Notes: generated from the sequence alone by a model not told the origin. A DNA stretch of 64,000 bases from Streptomyces sp. PR69 (GCF_026420845.1 NZ_JAOWCB010000027.1:1-64000); one strand, 5' to 3'; shown: positions 26,712 to 38,539, counted from the stretch's first letter. Made by a program: numbers and translations.

Positions 26712-27082
26712 ATGCGCCGTAGCGCGGAGACCACTATACCCAACCTCGCTCCCGAGCGGGACGCATCGCGGCATGCCGACTCGCGGCGGCGGGTGCAGCA
26801 CCGTTGCCGCCCGCTTCCCCGACATGAACAGGCCGCTCGGCGATCTCTGTGATCGGGCGTATCCCGCGGAGATCGCGCCGGTGGTCCAACTCCTGCTCCA
26901 CAGAGCGGTTTCCGCCGGGCGCGGCGGGGACGGGCGCTGGCGACGCGGGTGCGCAGGAGGTGACCGGGGCCGCCACGGCCGGTGACGATCAGGGAGTGAC
27001 ACCGGCTGACACCGGGCGGCCCGGCGCCACGGCGATGTGGCGACTGTCACAGCCGACAGCCGACAGTCGCCGGAGAAACGAC

Positions 27083-27112
27083 AGAGGCCCCGGTCGGATG
27101 ACCGGGGCCTCT
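27083..27112 (-). terminator. Terminator of tRNA-Gly copy 2
   Basis: Arms AGAGGCCCCGGT and ACCGGGGCCTCT around a 6-base loop, directly downstream of the minus-strand tRNA. Confidence 0.85.
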
Positions 27113-27121
27113 GCCTCGCTG

Positions 27122-27194
27122 AGCGGACGACGAGATTCGAACTCGCGACCCTCACCTTGGCAAGGTGATGCTCTACCAACTGAGCCACGTCCGC
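27122..27194 (-). tRNA. tRNA-Gly (anticodon GCC), copy 2
   Basis: A 73-base tRNA identical to copy 1, about 480 bases away, with its own terminator. The duplication raises the supply of the tRNA for GGC, the main glycine codon in this GC-rich genome. Confidence 0.96.
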
Positions 27195-27282
27195 ATTGCT
27201 GCCGCTCGGCTCTCACCGGGCGGTGCGTCCGCCACTATACCTGATCCACCGGCCAGGCCGGAAACCGGTAAAGCGACGGCAG

Positions 27283-27354
27283 AGCGGGTGACAGGAATTG
27301 CACACTGCGCCTTCCCCCTGGAAGGGGGATGTTCTACTACTGAACTACACCCGC
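27283..27354 (-). tRNA. tRNA-Gly (anticodon TCC) with irregular T-arm
   Basis: A 72-base tRNA. The acceptor GCGGGTG/CACCCGC pairs perfectly, the D-arm is normal (GTTCAGTAGTAGAAC), and the anticodon stem TCCCC/GGGGA has loop CTTCCAG, anticodon TCC. The T-arm is odd: GCAGTG-TGCAATT-CCTGT pairs only with a bulged base, and the loop lacks the usual TTCRANY. Confidence 0.85.
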
Positions 27355-27476
27355 ACGCTGCGCTGGGCTGCGGCCTTTCGGCCTCGCCCCTCGGCGTGCT
27401 CCAGACTTTAGCCGATCAACGGGGGTGCTGTGCAACTCCGCGCCCCGGGAGGCGGTCCGGGGCGCCCGACGGTGTC

Positions 27477-27812
27477 TCAACTCGCCTTGCGGAACGCTTC
27501 GTAGACATGCTTGGGGATGCGTCCCCGCGCGGGGACGTCCATCTTGTTGGCCTGCGCCCAGGCGCGGACCGCCGCCGGCGCCGGCTCAAGGGAGGTGTGC
27601 CGGTAGTCGGTGCGGCGCTTGCCGCGCTTCGACGCCTTCGACTGCTTTCGGGCCGCGGCCACGTACGGCGCCAGGGCCTTGCGCAGTTTCTTTGCATTGG
27701 CGGGATTGAGGTCGATCTCGTATGACTTCCCGTCCAGAGCGAAGGAGACCGTTTCCGCCGCTTCTCCGCCGTCGATGTCGTCGGAGAGCACAACCACTAC
27801 TCGCTGAACCAC
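27477..27812 (-). CDS. lsrL: Lsr2-like nucleoid-associated protein
   Basis: A 111-residue Lsr2-family DNA-bridging protein that binds AT-rich DNA and silences foreign genes. The N-terminal dimerisation domain reads VVVVLSDDIDGGEAAETVSFALDG (in parts) with YEIDL, a basic linker follows, and the C-terminal DNA-binding domain has VRAWAQANKMDVPARGRIP, with the RGR hook that enters the minor groove. The position between tRNA-Gly genes and purS fits the second Streptomyces paralogue (LsrL) rather than Lsr2 itself; the symbol rests on that. The start is GTG 27812 with AAAGGA upstream. Confidence 0.9.
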   Translation of the reverse strand: MVQRVVVVLSDDIDGGEAAETVSFALDGKSYEIDLNPANAKKLRKALAPYVAAARKQSKASKRGKRRTDYRHTSLEPAPAAVRAWAQANKMDVPARGRIPKHVYEAFRKAS

Positions 27813-28111
27813 GGATATCGGTCCTTTCTGGCGGCACCGTCGTCGTCAACCTGCTGACATGCGGCGATACCGGCTTTCCGGCTGGTTGCGGCGCAATGCC
27901 GAGGGCAATGCCGCTTTCCTCTGCTTTCCTTTGTACAGCCAAGGGTCTCACAATGTGAAGCCGGGCCAATTGCCTGCGCGTGTCCGCCGCAATGTCCCCC
28001 CGGATATTTACCTGGATTTTCACCGGGTGTGCTTGAGATATCTACTCGCGTAGATTTTCCGGGCGGGTACGCTGAGGGAACCGCCCACGCAACACACCAC
28101 CGGGAGTGCCA
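27813..28111. promoter_or_regulatory. Divergent promoter region between lsrL and purS
   Basis: A 299-base AT-richer gap feeding lsrL (minus) and purSQL (plus). It contains the inverted repeat ATCTAC-TCGC-GTAGAT at 28040-28055, whose right arm includes TAGATT, a plausible -10 for purS. No gene is seen. Confidence 0.55.
28040..28055 (+). promoter_or_regulatory. Inverted repeat over the purS promoter
   Basis: ATCTAC and GTAGAT flank TCGC and overlap a TAGATT -10-like hexamer, about 60 bases before purS. This suits a repressor site for the purSQL operon. Confidence 0.4.
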
Positions 28112-28390
28112 GTGGCACGCGTCGTAGTCGACGTCATGCTCAAGCCGGAGATCCTCGACCCGCAGGGACAGGCGGTGCAGCGCGCACTGCCCCGTCTCGG
28201 CTTCGAGGGGATCGCCGACGTACGTCAGGGAAAGCGCTTCGAGCTGGAGGTGGAGGGACCGGTCGACGAGGCCGCCCTCGCCCGCATCCATGAGATGGCC
28301 GAAACGTTCCTCGCCAACACCGTCATCGAGGACTTCGTTGTGAAGGTGGAGTCCGAGGCCGCGCCCGAGTCCGCGAAGGCGGAGTCGTGA
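28112..28390 (+). CDS. purS: Phosphoribosylformylglycinamidine synthase subunit PurS
   Basis: The small bridging subunit of the three-part FGAM synthase, 92 residues. MARVVVDVMLKPEILDPQGQ (residues 1-20), then the FEGIADVRQGK and FLANTVIEDF segments, are typical. The start is GTG 28112, with GGGAG five bases upstream. Its stop overlaps the purQ start (GTGA), so the two are coupled. Confidence 0.95.
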   Translation: MARVVVDVMLKPEILDPQGQAVQRALPRLGFEGIADVRQGKRFELEVEGPVDEAALARIHEMAETFLANTVIEDFVVKVESEAAPESAKAES

Positions 28391-29076
28391 CCGCCGGGAC
28401 GCCCCGTATCGGAGTCGTCACTTTTCCCGGCACGCTCGACGACCGGGACACGCTGCGCGCCGTGCGGATCGCGGGCGCCGAGCCCGTGCCGCTGTGGCAC
28501 CGCGACAAGGACCTCAAGCAGGTCGACGCCGTCGTGCTGCCCGGCGGCTTCTCCTACGGCGACTATCTGCGCGCCGGGGCCATCTCCCGCTTCTCGCCGG
28601 TGATGGAGACGGTCATCGACCAGGCCAGGGCCGGAATGCCGGTCCTCGGCATCTGCAATGGCTTCCAGGTGCTCACCGAGACGCATCTGCTGCCCGGGGC
28701 GATGCTGCGGAACAACCATCTGCACTTCATCTGCCGCGACCAGAAGCTGCGGGTGGAGACCAGCGAGACGGCCTGGACCTCGGACTACGAGGCAGGCCAG
28801 GAGATCTCCATCCCGCTCAAGAACATCGACGGCCGGTATGTCGCGGACGAGCGGACCCTGGACGAGCTGGAGGCGGAGGGCCGTGTCGTCTTCCGCTATC
28901 TGGACATGAACCCGAACGGCTCGCTGCGGGACATCGCCGGCATCGCCAATGAGGCGGGCAATGTCGTCGGCCTGATGCCGCACCCCGAGCACGCCGTCGA
29001 ACCGCTCGTCGGCACAGGCCGCACCGACGGCCTGGGATTCTTCACGTCGATCCTGAAGAAGCTGGTCAACGCATGA
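28387..29076 (+). CDS. purQ: Phosphoribosylformylglycinamidine synthase subunit PurQ
   Basis: The glutaminase subunit that feeds ammonia to PurL, 229 residues, a class I amidotransferase. The nucleophile elbow is LGICNGFQVL (Cys) and the catalytic His/Glu pair lies in LMPHPEHAVE. GGFSYGDYLRAGAI is a family signature. It overlaps purS by 4 bases and is followed by purL after 85 bases. Confidence 0.97.
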   Translation: MTAGTPRIGVVTFPGTLDDRDTLRAVRIAGAEPVPLWHRDKDLKQVDAVVLPGGFSYGDYLRAGAISRFSPVMETVIDQARAGMPVLGICNGFQVLTETHLLPGAMLRNNHLHFICRDQKLRVETSETAWTSDYEAGQEISIPLKNIDGRYVADERTLDELEAEGRVVFRYLDMNPNGSLRDIAGIANEAGNVVGLMPHPEHAVEPLVGTGRTDGLGFFTSILKKLVNA

Positions 29077-29161
29077 CCCTCGATGCCGGAACAGCCGAGG
29101 GAGCGACTGAGCGCCCCGACCCGCGATCCCAGCACCACCACGCGCGAAGGAGCGACCGAGC

Positions 29162-31411
<2,250 letters not shown>

Positions 31412-31425
31412 GCGTTTTCCGTACG

Positions 31426-31460
31426 GAGCCCCTGCCCGCCGTCCGCGCGGGCAGGGGCTC
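31426..31460 (+). terminator. Terminator of the purSQL operon
   Basis: 14-base arms GAGCCCCTGCCCGC and GCGGGCAGGGGCTC, 15 bases after the purL stop. Confidence 0.88.
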
Positions 31461-31509
31461 TGTCATGTCCGTCGCCTGTGATTTTCTTGCCCTGACTTCT
31501 TGTGCGGGA

Positions 31510-31525
31510 TTACGTAATTACGTAA
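31510..31525 (+). promoter_or_regulatory. Palindromic operator TTACGTAATTACGTAA
   Basis: A perfect 16-base palindrome built from two TTACGTAA units. Its end overlaps TAAGGT (31523-31528), a likely -10, six bases before the ATG of the winged-helix regulator. Autorepression is the simplest reading. Confidence 0.6.
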
Positions 31526-31534
31526 GGTTGGGGC

Positions 31535-32053
31535 ATGGGACTGGAAGACCGCCTCACAGCGCTGGAGCGGCGCATCGCCGCGCTGGAGGGACCACAGGGA
31601 GACGGCAGCGTCGGCCGAGCTGTGCGCGAGGGCGACTTCTGGGCGCTGGAAGGACTCAAGGGCCAGCTCGCGGAGGCGGGCGCGGCCGATGGAGGGGTGC
31701 TCTTCACCGGGGCGGTGCGGCTTCCGACGGGCGAGCAGTACGAATGGCAGTACGGGGCCCTGACCGATCAGCTCATGGCGGTCGACGCCGACTGGTCGGA
31801 CGCTGCGGAGTCGTTCGCGGCGCTCGGCCATCCGGTCCGGCTGCGGCTGCTGCGCGAGATACTCGGCGGCAGGCGCACGGCGGCGGAGCTCGCCGAACTC
31901 GAGGGGATCGGCACCAGCGGCCAGATCTACCACCATCTGCGCCAGCTGACCGCCGCCGGCTGGGTCCATACGGGAGGGCGCCGGGGCCGCTACGAGGTGC
32001 CGGGCAACCGGGCGGTGCCGCTGCTGGTCGCCCTGATGGCCGCACGCCCCTGA
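31535..32053 (+). CDS. ArsR-like winged-helix transcriptional regulator
   Basis: A 172-residue regulator. An N-terminal coiled coil (LEDRLTALERRIAALEG) and a middle domain with LPTGEQYEWQYG are followed by an ArsR-type winged helix (FAALGHPVRLRLLREIL, TAAELAELEGIGTSGQIYHH, LRQLTAAGWV). No metal-binding cysteines are seen, so the signal is probably not a metal. The ATG at 31535 has no ribosome site, and the -10 is six bases away, suggesting a leaderless mRNA. The downstream M23 peptidase gene, about 100 bases on, is a likely partner or target. Confidence 0.85.
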   Translation: MGLEDRLTALERRIAALEGPQGDGSVGRAVREGDFWALEGLKGQLAEAGAADGGVLFTGAVRLPTGEQYEWQYGALTDQLMAVDADWSDAAESFAALGHPVRLRLLREILGGRRTAAELAELEGIGTSGQIYHHLRQLTAAGWVHTGGRRGRYEVPGNRAVPLLVALMAARP

Positions 32054-32157
32054 GAGCCGCTCCCGGCCCCGAACACCGCCCGGCCGTGAACACCGCCCGG
32101 CCAGGGCGTCACCCGACCGATCATGAACACCGACGACACCCTGGGGGAGAGGTCCGG

Positions 32158-33029
32158 ATGTCTCCGCGTAAGCCGTTCGCGTCCGTGCGCAAGCCGCTCG
32201 CGATCACCATCCGCTGCTGCTGGCTGGCGTTCTTCGCACTGATAGCCGTGGATCTGTCGGGGCAGCTGCCGTTCCCCATGCCCTGGATCTGGCTGCCGGC
32301 CGGTCTGGCGGTCGCCGGCACGCTCGTCCTCGGCCGGCTGCTCCGGGCCGCGCAGACGGCCAGACGGCCCACGGCCGTGGAGGTGGACCCGCCGGTCACG
32401 GGCCGCTGGTCCGCGCTGAACAGCCCGGCCGACCGGGTGCCCAGCCATGGCACCCATCAGCTGGGGCAGACATACGCGATCGACATCGTGGCGGAAGGCG
32501 ACACGGACGGCGATGCCGACGGCGGCCGGCCCGGCTTCCGGTGGCTGTGGCCCCTCGCCCGCCGCAGCAGCGCGTTCCCGGCCTTCGGCGCTCCTGTGCT
32601 CGCCGTGGCGGACGCCACCGTCGTGCGGGTGAGCGACGGCCGGCGCGACCACCTCAGCCGCACGTCCCTGCTCGCGCTGATATACATGCTGCTCGTCGAG
32701 GGGGCGATACGCAGTGTTGCGGGGACTTCCCGGATCGTCGGCAACCACGTCGTGCTCCACCTCGGCGACGGCGTCATGCCGTCTACGCGCATCTCCAGCG
32801 CGGCTCCCCGGTGGTGCGGGAGGGCGACCGGGTCGCTGCGGGCCAGTTGCTGGCCCGCTGCGGGAACTCCGGCAACTCCTCGGAGCCGCATCTCCACTTC
32901 CAGCTGATGGACGGGCCGGATCTGGAGGCCGCGGGCGGCATCCCCTTCCTGTGGCGCGGGCTGGGTGTCCCGGGCAACCGCGAGACGTTCACCGTGGGCA
33001 GTGAGCCTGCCCTGCTCCAAGGGGAGTGA
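32158..33029 (+). pseudogene. M23-family peptidase gene broken by a frameshift
   Basis: The first frame, from ATG 32158 (GGGGGAGAGG upstream), encodes a basic N-terminus, membrane helices, a DUF-like part with THQLGQTYAIDIV, then FGAPVLAVADATVVRV and GNHVVLHLGDGV, the start of an LytM/M23 domain. At about 32774 the protein jumps to another frame: HAVYAHLQRGSPVVREGDRV and GNSGNSSEPHLHFQLMDGP, the rest of the domain with its HLH zinc motif. A single base is missing near GGCGTCATGCC. Either the gene is broken or the base is a sequencing error. No slippery site is seen. Confidence 0.8.
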
Positions 33030-33087
33030 GCAGGGCAGGGGGTCTCGCTGGGCCCGGGTTTCCCGAGGGGCCTACTCGGCCGCTGGC

Positions 33088-33492
33088 TTACTCGGCCGTT
33101 CCGAAGAAGGCGTCCGCCTCCTCGATGTCCGCCACGCACTCGTCGAGATCGGTGACCTTGCCGCCGACGATCGTGAAGAAGATCCCGCCGCGCATCTCGA
33201 TGCCCCGGTCGCCGTGGTCCGCCCGCCAGGTGTGGACGGACATCGCGTGGCCGCGGCCGTCCGTGAACACATCGTGCAAGGCGACCGCGAAGGTCCCACC
33301 GGTCAGTTCGGCGAGCTTGGCGTACATCGCCATGACGTTGTCCCGGCCTTTGAAGTGTCCGGACATCTGGCTGCTGCCCGGCACATGGTGGGCGACGTCC
33401 CCCGTCATCAACGAGGCGAGCGTCTCCATGTCCCCCCTGCTGAAAGCCTCATAGCCCCGGCGCACCAGAGCCACGTCCGGGTGCTCACCCAT
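33088..33492 (-). CDS. SnoaL-like (NTF2-fold) protein
   Basis: A 134-residue NTF2-like protein of the SnoaL type: VRRGYEAFSRGDMETLASLMTGDVAHHVPG (in parts), then HFKGRDNVMAMY, FTDGRGHAMSVHTW and FFTIVGGKVTDLDEC. Such domains are small isomerases, hydrolases or unknown stress proteins; no catalytic assignment is possible. ATG 33492 has GAAAGGTG upstream. It is divergent from the next plus-strand gene. Confidence 0.85.
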   Translation of the reverse strand: MGEHPDVALVRRGYEAFSRGDMETLASLMTGDVAHHVPGSSQMSGHFKGRDNVMAMYAKLAELTGGTFAVALHDVFTDGRGHAMSVHTWRADHGDRGIEMRGGIFFTIVGGKVTDLDECVADIEEADAFFGTAE

Positions 33493-33540
33493 GGTCGCTC
33501 ACACCTTTCATCCGCCTACGCCGTGAATCTGCTGTCCCCA

Positions 33541-33588
33541 TTGGTGTCCGGATTGGTGTCCGGTTTGGTGTCCCGTTTGGCGTCCCCT
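33541..33588 (+). repeat. 12-bp intergenic tandem repeat
   Basis: Four copies of TTGGTGTCCGGW with drift in the fourth lie in the divergent region between the SnoaL-like gene and the maleylpyruvate-isomerase-like gene. Confidence 0.85.
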
Positions 33589-33667
33589 TCCTCTTTCATC
33601 GTCCGCCCGCCCAAGGCGTCCCGCCATGCGAGGCCCTTCACCGGGCCGGGGCATTAATGTCGGGCCC

Positions 33668-34468
33668 ATGCCTCCGGCCAAGAAGCGCACCCGCCGTTAT
33701 GACCCCGCCAAGACCCGCGCCGCGGTCCTCGCGCAGATCGAGCATGTGGGAAGTGCGGTCGACGCCCTCACCCCCGAGCAGCTCGCCCTTCCCACCCGCC
33801 TCGGCGACTGGACCGTGCGAGAGCTGGCCGCGCATCTCGCCCTCGGGGTCCGATCGCTGGTCCACGGCCTGGAGCGGTCGGCGTCGCAGCCCCCGCCCCT
33901 GCCCGAAGTGGCGATGATGGACTGGGCGTTGCGCACGGGCACGGCCGCCGGGCAGGTCGACGAGGACACCCGGGAGCTCACCGCCGAGGCCGAGCCCGCC
34001 GAGCTGTTCGCCGGCGTCGCGGCCCGCGCCCGTGAGCTGCTGCCGCTCGCGCCGGACGACCGGCTGGTCCCGATGCGGTTCGGGGCGATGCGGCTGGACG
34101 AGTTCCTGGTGACCCGCCTGGTCGAGCTGGTCGTGCACACCGACGACCTCGCCGATGCGACCGGCGTCGACATCCCGTACGACCGCCAGGCGCTGGCCGC
34201 GTGCACCCGGCTGCTGGCGGATGTCCTCGCGGTGAAGGCCCCGGGGGCGTCGACGGAGGTGCGGGTGCCGCCGTTCGCCGTGGTCCAGTGTGTGGAGGGA
34301 CCGCGGCACACCCGCGGCACCCCGCCCAATGTCGTCGAGACCGACCCGCTGACCTGGGTCCGGCTGGCCACCGGACGCCTGGAGTGGAGCCGGGCGCTGG
34401 ACGCGGCGAAGGTCAGTGCGAGCGGGGAGCGCGCCGATCTGTCGGCCCTGCTGCCCGTGGTCAGCTGA
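33668..34468 (+). CDS. Maleylpyruvate isomerase/DinB-like family protein
   Basis: A 266-residue protein with an N-terminal mycothiol-dependent maleylpyruvate isomerase-type helical bundle (VLAQIEHVGSAVDALTPEQLALPTRLGDWTVRELAAHLALG in parts). The metal-site pattern is present: H in AAHL, and HTDDLADATG. The C-terminal domain has sterol-carrier-like sequence ending TWVRLATGRLEW. Members use mycothiol as cofactor or act as thiol transferases; the substrate is unknown. ATG 33668 has TAATGT exactly 7 bases upstream and no ribosome site, so it is probably leaderless. Confidence 0.82.
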   Translation: MPPAKKRTRRYDPAKTRAAVLAQIEHVGSAVDALTPEQLALPTRLGDWTVRELAAHLALGVRSLVHGLERSASQPPPLPEVAMMDWALRTGTAAGQVDEDTRELTAEAEPAELFAGVAARARELLPLAPDDRLVPMRFGAMRLDEFLVTRLVELVVHTDDLADATGVDIPYDRQALAACTRLLADVLAVKAPGASTEVRVPPFAVVQCVEGPRHTRGTPPNVVETDPLTWVRLATGRLEWSRALDAAKVSASGERADLSALLPVVS

Positions 34469-34499
34469 CCCAGCGCACCGAGAGAGTGACGGAGAGGAA

Positions 34500-35396
34500 A
34501 TGCGGGAGGACGGGAGGAAGAGAGAGGCGAAAGCGGAACCACGGGCCCGTCCCTCCCGTCCCATCGGCATGCGAAAGCAGCTGAGCCTTCCCGCCGCGGT
34601 GCTGGCCGCCGTGCTCTCCGTCGCCCTCACCGCCTGCGGAAACGACCCCGGGTCCGGTCCGGGCGGCAGCTCGGTGTCCGAGGGCCCTGTCCTCACCGGC
34701 ATCCGCTGGTCCGTCGAGAGCGTGACCGTGGACGGCGAGAAGACCGCGAACCCGACCGGTGCGCATGTCACCTTCACCGACGAGGGGCGCGCCGAGGGCA
34801 ACTACGGCTGCAATCGCTTCGGGGCCGATGTCACCGTCGAGGGCGACACCGTCACCGTCGGCCGGGGCGTGATGACCGAGATCGGCTGCGAGAAGCCCGT
34901 GATGCGGTTCGAGGAGCTGCTCAGCAAGGCGTTCTCCGGCACGCTCACGGCGGCGGTCGACGACGGCAGGCTCACTCTCACCACACGGCAGGGCGACACC
35001 ATCGCCCTCACCTCCGACCCGGCCGTGCCCGACGCCCCGCTGGCCGGCGCCAAGTGGACGGTGACCTCGCTCATCTCCGGCGAGACCGTGTCCTCGGTGC
35101 CCGCAGGCGCCGAGAGGAAGGCGCATCTGACGCTGGACGACGAGGGCACCTTGCGCGGCAGCCTCGGCTGCAACACCTTCAGCGTCGCGGCGGAGGTCGA
35201 CGAGGCGCAGTCCACGATCACTCTCAGCAAGCTGGCGACCACCCGGAAGCTCTGCGAAGGGCCGGAGGCGGAGCTGGAGACCGCGGTGCTGAGGGTGCTG
35301 GAGCAGGACTCGGTGACGTATGAGATCGAGCAGCGCTCCCTGACCCTGACCGCGGACGACGGCCGGGGCCTGACCGCCGCCGCGCCGCAGCCCTGA
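34500..35396 (+). CDS. META-domain lipoprotein (two META repeats)
   Basis: An exported lipoprotein of 298 residues (or 275 from ATG 34569). The signal peptide MRKQLSLPAAVLAAVLSVALTAC carries the lipobox LTAC. Two META/HslJ-like domains follow: LTGIRWSVESV ... AEGNYGCNRFGADVTVEGD and LAGAKWTVTSL ... LRGSLGCNTFSVAAEVD. The domain is linked to heat-shock and stress proteins in other bacteria. ATG 34500 has GGAG at good spacing and adds a charged N-terminus; the inner ATG has none. Confidence 0.88.
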   Translation: MREDGRKREAKAEPRARPSRPIGMRKQLSLPAAVLAAVLSVALTACGNDPGSGPGGSSVSEGPVLTGIRWSVESVTVDGEKTANPTGAHVTFTDEGRAEGNYGCNRFGADVTVEGDTVTVGRGVMTEIGCEKPVMRFEELLSKAFSGTLTAAVDDGRLTLTTRQGDTIALTSDPAVPDAPLAGAKWTVTSLISGETVSSVPAGAERKAHLTLDDEGTLRGSLGCNTFSVAAEVDEAQSTITLSKLATTRKLCEGPEAELETAVLRVLEQDSVTYEIEQRSLTLTADDGRGLTAAAPQP

Positions 35397-35516
35397 CGCG
35401 GCCTGATACGGCCTGACGCAGCCTGACCAGCCCTGACGCCGGGCGGCGGCGGGGACGCCTGAGGCGGTGTGACGCTTGGCACCGGTCCCCAATTCGGACC
35501 AGTGGTCGATCTCGCC

Positions 35517-35522
35517 TACACT
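35517..35522 (+). promoter_or_regulatory. -10 hexamer of leaderless purF
   Basis: TACACT ends 7 bases before GTG 35530 without a ribosome site, the same geometry as dnaX and purD. Confidence 0.5.
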
Positions 35523-35529
35523 CGGTGGC

Positions 35530-37047
35530 GTGCCACGTGGTGACGGACGACTCAACCACGACCTGCTCCCCGGAGAGAAGGGCCCCCAGGACGCCTGCGG
35601 CGTCTTCGGTGTCTGGGCCCCCGGCGAAGAGGTCGCCAAGCTCACGTACTTCGGGCTGTACGCCCTCCAGCATCGGGGCCAGGAATCCGCGGGAATCGCG
35701 GTGAGCAACGGCTCCCAGATCCTTGTCTTCAAGGACATGGGCCTGGTCTCCCAGGTCTTCGACGAGACCTCCCTCGGCTCGCTCCAGGGCCATATCGCGG
35801 TCGGACACGCCCGCTACTCGACCACCGGCGCCTCCGTCTGGGAGAACGCCCAGCCCACCTTCCGGGCCACCGCCCATGGCTCGATCGCCCTGGGTCACAA
35901 CGGCAATCTGGTCAACACGGCCGAGCTGGCCGAGATGGTCGCCGCCCTCCCCAAGGAGAACGGCCGCGCCACTCAGGTCGCCGCCACCAACGACACGGAT
36001 CTGATCACCGCGCTGCTCGCGGGCCAGACCGACGACGACGGCAAACCGCTGACCGTGGAGGACGCGGCCGCCAAGGTCCTGCCGGGCGTCAAGGGCGCGT
36101 TCTCCCTGGCCTTCATGGACGAGGGCACCCTCTACGCCGCCCGTGACCCACAGGGCATCCGCCCTCTCGTCCTCGGCCGCCTGGACCGCGGCTGGGTCGT
36201 CGCCAGCGAGACCGCCGCCCTGGACATCTGCGGTGCGAGCTTCGTACGCGAGATCGAGCCCGGTGAGCTGATCGCCATCGACGAGAACGGCCTCCGCTCT
36301 TCACGATTCGCTGAAGCAAAGCCCAAGGGCTGTGTCTTCGAGTATGTCTATCTCGCCCGCCCGGACACCGACATCGCCGGCCGGAACGTCTACCTGTCCC
36401 GCGTCGAGATGGGCCGCAGGCTCGCCAAGGAGGCCCCGGTCGAGGCCGACCTGGTGATAGCGACGCCGGAGTCGGGCACCCCCGCCGCCATCGGCTACGC
36501 GGAGGCCAGCGGCATCCCCTACGGCTCCGGACTGGTGAAGAACGCCTACGTCGGCCGGACCTTCATCCAGCCGTCCCAGACCATCCGCCAGCTCGGCATC
36601 CGGCTGAAGCTCAACCCCCTCAAGGAAGTCATCCGGGGCAAGCGGCTGGTGGTCGTCGACGACTCGATCGTCCGCGGCAACACCCAGCGGGCCCTGGTCA
36701 AGATGCTCCGCGAGGCCGGCGCCGCCGAGGTCCATGTGAGGATCTCGTCCCCGCCGGTGAAGTGGCCCTGCTTCTTCGGGATCGACTTCGCCACCCGCGC
36801 CGAGCTGATCGCCAACGGCATGACGATCGAGGAGATCGGCGCCTCGATGGGGGCCGACTCCCTCGCGTACATCTCCATCGACGGCATGATCGAGGCGACT
36901 GCCATCGCCAAGCCCAATCTGTGCCGCGCCTGCTTCGACGGCGAGTACCCGATGGAGCTGCCCGACCCCGAGCTGCTCGGCAAGCAGCTCCTGGAGACCG
37001 AGCTGGCGGGCGGCGCGGACGCCGCCGACGCGCTCCGCCGCCCGTAG
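35530..37047 (+). CDS. purF: Amidophosphoribosyltransferase
   Basis: The committed step of purine synthesis: PRPP plus glutamine gives phosphoribosylamine. The 505-residue protein has a short propeptide, then the N-terminal nucleophile cysteine in DACGVFGVW (C23), LQHRGQESAGIA, GHARYSTTG, and the PRPP-binding loop VVVDDSIVRGNT (about 373-384). Cysteines at CFFGID and LCRACFDGEYP fit the iron-sulfur-containing class seen in Bacillus and actinomycetes. purM follows after 91 bases. Confidence 0.97.
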   Translation: MPRGDGRLNHDLLPGEKGPQDACGVFGVWAPGEEVAKLTYFGLYALQHRGQESAGIAVSNGSQILVFKDMGLVSQVFDETSLGSLQGHIAVGHARYSTTGASVWENAQPTFRATAHGSIALGHNGNLVNTAELAEMVAALPKENGRATQVAATNDTDLITALLAGQTDDDGKPLTVEDAAAKVLPGVKGAFSLAFMDEGTLYAARDPQGIRPLVLGRLDRGWVVASETAALDICGASFVREIEPGELIAIDENGLRSSRFAEAKPKGCVFEYVYLARPDTDIAGRNVYLSRVEMGRRLAKEAPVEADLVIATPESGTPAAIGYAEASGIPYGSGLVKNAYVGRTFIQPSQTIRQLGIRLKLNPLKEVIRGKRLVVVDDSIVRGNTQRALVKMLREAGAAEVHVRISSPPVKWPCFFGIDFATRAELIANGMTIEEIGASMGADSLAYISIDGMIEATAIAKPNLCRACFDGEYPMELPDPELLGKQLLETELAGGADAADALRRP

Positions 37048-37138
37048 GACGCAGCCGCAATGCTCCGCATGCTCCCCCGTACCGCCTGTGCACCGCGCAC
37101 GGCCCGTATGGACGGCAACGACACGAAAGCTCCCAGCC

Positions 37139-38221
<1,083 letters not shown>

Positions 38222-38230
38222 ACAGCACTC

Positions 38231-38257
38231 AACCCGGTCCGGGTCCCGGACCGGGTT
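38231..38257 (+). terminator. Hairpin after purM
   Basis: Arms AACCCGGTCCGGG and CCCGGACCGGGTT with a minimal loop lie 9 bases past the purM stop, in the space before the convergent DUF3073 gene. There is no T-run. Confidence 0.7.
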
Positions 38258-38290
38258 GGAAGCGCGTGCAGAACGTGCAGATGACGGACG

Positions 38291-38539
38291 TCAAGCGCCG
38301 CGACGCCGCGACGACGGACCGGACTCCTCGTCCTCTTCCTCGTCGTCGTTGTACAGATCCGCGTAGCGGGCGTACGGGTCGTCCTCGTCCTCGAACGGCT
38401 CACCGTTCGCCGGCTGGCTCGAATGCGGACCCGTGGCGCCCAGCTCGTCGGCCAGACGCGACAGGTCTGTCCCGCCGCTGTTGTACTTCAGCTGGCGGGC
38501 GACCTTCGTCTGCTTGGCCTTGGCCCGGCCGCGCCCCAT
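38291..38539 (-). CDS. DUF3073 protein
   Basis: An 82-residue actinomycete DUF3073 protein: MGRGRAKAKQTKVARQLKY, TDLSRLADELG, then an acidic end with DDPYARYADLYNDDEEEDEE. Its basic N-terminus and acidic C-terminus suggest nucleic-acid or ribosome contact; no function is established. It is convergent with purM, a conserved arrangement in Streptomyces. Confidence 0.92.
   Translation of the reverse strand: MGRGRAKAKQTKVARQLKYNSGGTDLSRLADELGATGPHSSQPANGEPFEDEDDPYARYADLYNDDEEEDEESGPSSRRRGA

Noticed and set aside
26639..27194. Integration-site repeat made by the two identical tRNA-Gly genes
   Set aside because: Only about 480 bases separate them, with no integrase or cargo; a simple tandem duplication explains it.
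32774..32780. Programmed frameshifting in the M23 peptidase gene
   Set aside because: No slippery sequence at the junction; mutation or sequencing error is simpler.
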